Assembly: GCA_016791085.1 (NCBI GenBank)
Contig: JAEUNN010000915.1
Location: forward strand, 1 to 5,780
Source of the DNA: Rhodocyclaceae bacterium
GTDB lineage: Bacteria > Pseudomonadota > Gammaproteobacteria > Burkholderiales > Rhodocyclaceae
DNA length: 5,780 bases
Direction of reading: 5' to 3'
Shown here: positions 5,207 to 5,780 of the stretch, in pieces
Numbering within the stretch: position 1 is the first letter of the stretch
How the letters are laid out: each line of letters starts with the position of its first letter
Program-made: the position numbers and the translations under genes
Notes under the pieces: generated by a model
Seen by the model: the letters and a program-made list of their open reading frames with translations, nothing else
The model's database searches: none
What the model was told of the DNA's origin: nothing

Positions 5207-5780
5207 TCAGGCCGGAAGCACGCTCTGCACGGCGTTCGCCACGCGTTCGGCGGTCAGGCCGAAGTGGCGGTAAAGATCGGCGATCGGTGCCGACTCGCCA
5301 AATGTGGCAAGACCTACGACTGTACCTTCGAATCCCACATATTTGTACCAGAAATCGCAATGACCGGCTTCGACGGCCACGCGCGGCAGGCCGGCCGGCA
5401 GCACGGCGGCTTTCCAGGCGGCGTCCTGGCGGTCGAACACATTGGTGCTGGGCATGGAAACCACACGCACCGGCACGCCGGCTTCGGCCAGTTGTTGCTG
5501 CGCGGCCAGCGCGATGGGAAGTTCTGACCCGGTCGCGATGATGACCGCGCGCGCGGCGCCGTCCGCGGCCTCGCGCAGCACATAGGCACCGCGCGCGATG
5601 GCGCGCAATTGTTCGGCGCTGCGCGGCTGGCAGGGCAGGTTCTGGCGCGACAGCAACAGCGCCGTGGGGCCGTCCGCGCGTTCCACCGCGGCGGCCCAGG
5701 CGGCCGCGGTTTCGACCGTGTCGGCCGGCCGCCATACGTCCAGATTCGGGATGAGCCGCAGCGAGGCTGCGTGCTCGACC
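5207..5780 (-). CDS. tkt: Transketolase, C-terminal part
   Basis: The last 190 codons are present; the 5' part (thiamine diphosphate domain and most of the pyrimidine domain, roughly 470 residues in relatives) lies beyond the right edge. Transketolase moves two-carbon units between sugar phosphates in the pentose phosphate pathway and Calvin cycle. The fragment reads through SLRLIPN, LLSRQNLP, IIATGSE, VVSMPSTNVFDRQD, RVAVEAG and TFGESAPIADLYRHFG, a run of motifs specific for transketolase rather than DXP synthase. The frame continues upstream of an internal GTG at 5686 with good transketolase sequence (VEHAASLRLIPNLDVWRPAD), so that GTG is not a start. It ends with TGA at 5207-5209 and is probably the first of the cluster tkt-gap-pgk-fba. 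Confidence 0.95.
   Translation of the reverse strand, partial: VEHAASLRLIPNLDVWRPADTVETAAAWAAAVERADGPTALLLSRQNLPCQPRSAEQLRAIARGAYVLREAADGAARAVIIATGSELPIALAAQQQLAEAGVPVRVVSMPSTNVFDRQDAAWKAAVLPAGLPRVAVEAGHCDFWYKYVGFEGTVVGLATFGESAPIADLYRHFGLTAERVANAVQSVLPA

Noticed and set aside
4260..5273. A 337-codon plus-strand frame opposite gap.
   Set aside because: It is a His/Gly/Arg-rich antisense shadow of gap; the near-equal length to GAPDH is coincidence from the mirrored frame.
5130..5735. A possible 200-residue N-terminal extension of GAPDH.
   Set aside because: The extension lies out of frame over the tkt coding sequence, is Arg/Gly/Ala-rich without domain features, and the ATG at 5129 has both a Shine-Dalgarno and the standard GAPDH N-terminus.

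Overview
This window carries a block of central carbon metabolism genes, and every gene I can support lies on the minus strand. In transcription order (high to low coordinates) it holds the 3' part of transketolase (tkt), gap, pgk, fba, a small PsiE-family membrane protein gene, purC, and the first 34 codons of an oligopeptidase A-like M3 peptidase (prlC). The high GC content, the order tkt-gap-pgk-(pyk)-fba-purC, and the protein features point to a proteobacterium, most likely a betaproteobacterium or a beta-like gammaproteobacterium. I cannot name a genus. There are no tRNA or rRNA genes, insertion sequences, CRISPR arrays or phage genes.

Region by region: 5207-5780 encodes the transketolase C-terminal domain. 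A 77-nt spacer with a perfect 11-bp hairpin leads into gap (4116-5129). The 111-nt gap-pgk spacer contains a convincing Rho-independent terminator, with a GC stem and seven T's ending about 20 nt before the pgk start codon. An alternative hairpin shares one arm with it, which is the layout of an attenuator. pgk (2844-4004) is followed by an 88-nt C-rich, G-poor spacer and then fba (1691-2755). The pyruvate kinase gene that usually sits between pgk and fba in this cluster is absent. Three hairpins follow the fba stop codon. Next come the PsiE-like gene (1126-1569), purC (206-1093), and an AT-richer 102-nt spacer with a possible weak promoter before prlC (103 down to 1, cut by the window edge).

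The products work together. Transketolase handles the non-oxidative pentose phosphate and Calvin-type carbon rearrangements. GAPDH, PGK and class II aldolase are consecutive reversible steps of lower glycolysis and gluconeogenesis. PurC uses ATP and aspartate in purine synthesis. The PsiE-like protein is the only product of unknown function. Overall this is a mostly ordinary housekeeping locus. The points most worth a second look are the RNA structures between genes, the missing pyk, and the membrane protein inserted between fba and purC.
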